This document shows, in pieces, positions 53,450 through 54,539 of a DNA stretch of 54,539 nt. The notes under the pieces are model-generated. The model ran no database searches, was not told the origin of the DNA, and worked only from the letters and a program-made list of their open reading frames with translations. The stretch comes from Desulfomonile tiedjei (lineage in GTDB: Bacteria; Desulfobacterota; Desulfomonilia; Desulfomonilales; Desulfomonilaceae): the NCBI GenBank assembly GCA_016212925.1, contig JACRDF010000009.1, positions 1 to 54,539 of the forward strand, read 5' to 3'. The stretch's first letter is position 1. Every line of letters begins with the position of its first letter. The translations under genes were made by a program, and so were the position numbers.

Positions 53450-53975
53450 GAATCACCCCTGGGAACGTCAATCGGGAGGCCGCAACAAGTTCCGGTGCGG
53501 TCTCCCGGCCAAAGCACATATCACGTTTCATTCTTTTTCAAAATGATTATTGCGTGGCACAAGCATCCATTCCCTTATACGCGGGGCACTCTGCCGGCCA
53601 TGTTATTGCACGGAGAGTAATCCCGCGTCCCGCGGGAAAGCAATGTCCTCTGCGGTAGGACCGGCATCCCGCCGGTCATTTAATAGACAAGCTGGAAGTC
53701 CGTCCCACCCGACACCGTCGCCACAAACAGAGATTGCCCCACTTCGCCTCCAATAACACGGGCGGGAGAAATCGCGTCCCCGTGGAATTTACCGGATACA
53801 CGGCTGTCAGCAATTTTCTTGCAAAACAGCCGCGCAAAGGGTAAAAACGAGAGTCTACCTGCGCTGTCATTGGAAACCTCTTCCGAATATATCGGCGATG
53901 AGTTGAGGCAGATACACCGGCAAATTGAAGCCGCGCGGCGACGGCAGTGCAGAATGCGTCAATGGCGAGGGGTAT
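53450..53975. repeat. Intergenic region with dispersed repeat
   Basis: 526 bases with no gene. Bases 53671-53709 repeat the block at 166-205. Nearby CCCGCGTCCCGCGGG and ACCGGCATCCCGCCGGT strings are small hairpins. Confidence 0.5.
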
Positions 53976-54539
53976 ATGAATCTTCACGAGTATCAGGCGA
54001 AAGAGTTATTGGCTGCCAAGGGGGTGTCTATCCCGCGAGGAAGCCTTTGTTACGATCCGTTCGAGGCCCTTCTCGCTGCCAGGGGTTTGAAGAGCGAAAG
54101 GGTGGTCCTCAAGGCTCAGGTGCATTCGGGAGGTAGAGGCAAGGCCGGCGGAGTAGCGGTGCTGTCCATGTCGGATGATATTCGCTCCAAGGCCGGAGAG
54201 ATCCTCGGCAGCAGGCTCGTCACCAACCAGACCGGCCCGGAAGGAAAGCCCGTAAGCGCTTTGCTCGTGGAAGAGGTCATGCCTATCGGACAGGAGCTGT
54301 ACCTCGGCGTGGTGCTGGACAGGATTTCCGGCCTGGCGACAATCATGGCCAGTGCGGAAGGCGGAGTGGAAATCGAGACCCTTGCACGGGAAGCCCCTGA
54401 GAAGATCCTCACCATCGGGGTTGATCCTCTGAGAGGCCTTGCGCCGCATCAGGCCAGGTCAATGGCTTATAAACTCACCGACAACCGCGTGATCGCGGAT
54501 CAGCTAACCAAGACCGTCACAGCCCTGTACGGGATCTTC
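53976..54539 (+). CDS. sucC: Succinyl-CoA synthetase beta subunit (5' part)
   Basis: The first 188 residues of SucC, running off the window. The N-terminal signature MNLHEYQAKELLAAKGV is followed by the ATP-grasp region, with VLKAQVHSGGRGKAGGV, LLVEEVMPIGQELYLGVVLD and the ASAEGGVEIETLA.....KI segment. SucC with SucD converts succinyl-CoA and ADP (or GDP) to succinate and ATP in the TCA cycle. GCGAGGGG precedes the ATG at 53976. sucD would be expected downstream, outside the window. Confidence 0.95.
   Translation, partial: MNLHEYQAKELLAAKGVSIPRGSLCYDPFEALLAARGLKSERVVLKAQVHSGGRGKAGGVAVLSMSDDIRSKAGEILGSRLVTNQTGPEGKPVSALLVEEVMPIGQELYLGVVLDRISGLATIMASAEGGVEIETLAREAPEKILTIGVDPLRGLAPHQARSMAYKLTDNRVIADQLTKTVTALYGIF

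Noticed and set aside
54006-54449. Minus-strand open frame at the window end
   Set aside because: It lies opposite sucC, whose N-terminal signature and ATP-grasp motifs are clear on the plus strand.

Overview
The window looks like chromosome from a Gram-negative deltaproteobacterium (Desulfobacterota), with a gene style resembling Desulfomonile and its relatives. The grounds are an LpxC (lipid A) gene fused to a response regulator, many PAS-type sensor kinases, secreted cytochrome P460, planctomycete-like Gly-rich surface proteins, and intergenic space full of palindromic repeats. The assignment is an inference from gene content and is not certain.

Layout. 1-8.9 kb: HdeD-like membrane protein, a ketopantoate-reductase family enzyme, a Sel1 protein, then two large histidine kinases with nearly the same phytochrome-type transmitter. 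The kinases converge on one small Rcp1-like response regulator. 9.3-16.8 kb: a lone cytochrome P460, a three-gene ABC-type (MacAB-like) efflux operon, a Spy/CpxP-like periplasmic protein with a clear terminator, and a soluble two-PAS histidine kinase. 16.8-21 kb: a two-copy inverted-repeat element, a pentapeptide-repeat protein with a probable operator, a cluster of four tiny secreted Cys-rich proteins, and tRNA-Lys(CTT) with promoter, encoded CCA and terminator. 21-28.4 kb: zinc-ribbon protein, DUF362 protein, a small hypothetical, uvrA, a tiny Val/Ala-rich protein and an AlkD-like DNA glycosylase. 28.4-30 kb: a large nested palindrome and a secreted beta-rich protein.

30.2-42.2 kb is a G+C-richer sulfatase island, all on the + strand. 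It has three collinear ~830-residue arylsulfatases whose formylglycine-precursor Cys is residue 126 in each, one shorter arylsulfatase, a DUF1254/DUF1214 protein, a small membrane protein coupled to an MscS channel, and a frameshifted remnant of another sulfatase C-terminus that has not been annotated as a gene. 44-48 kb carries secreted or surface proteins (SnoaL-like, Gly-rich, tandem-repeat barrel). 48-54.5 kb holds an acyl-CoA ligase, a small membrane protein, the receiver-AAA+-LpxC fusion, a small secreted protein and the 5' part of sucC, which runs off the window.

How the parts may fit. The sulfatases would release sulfate from organic sulfate esters in the periplasm, which would suit a sulfate-respiring cell, but no maturation enzyme or transporter is present here. 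The most unusual single gene is the LpxC fusion: a phospho-receiver and an AAA+ module that has lost its sigma-54 contact loop and Walker B acids are joined to an LpxC that keeps all expected zinc and catalytic residues at the expected spacing. This suggests direct signal control of the committed step of lipid A synthesis.
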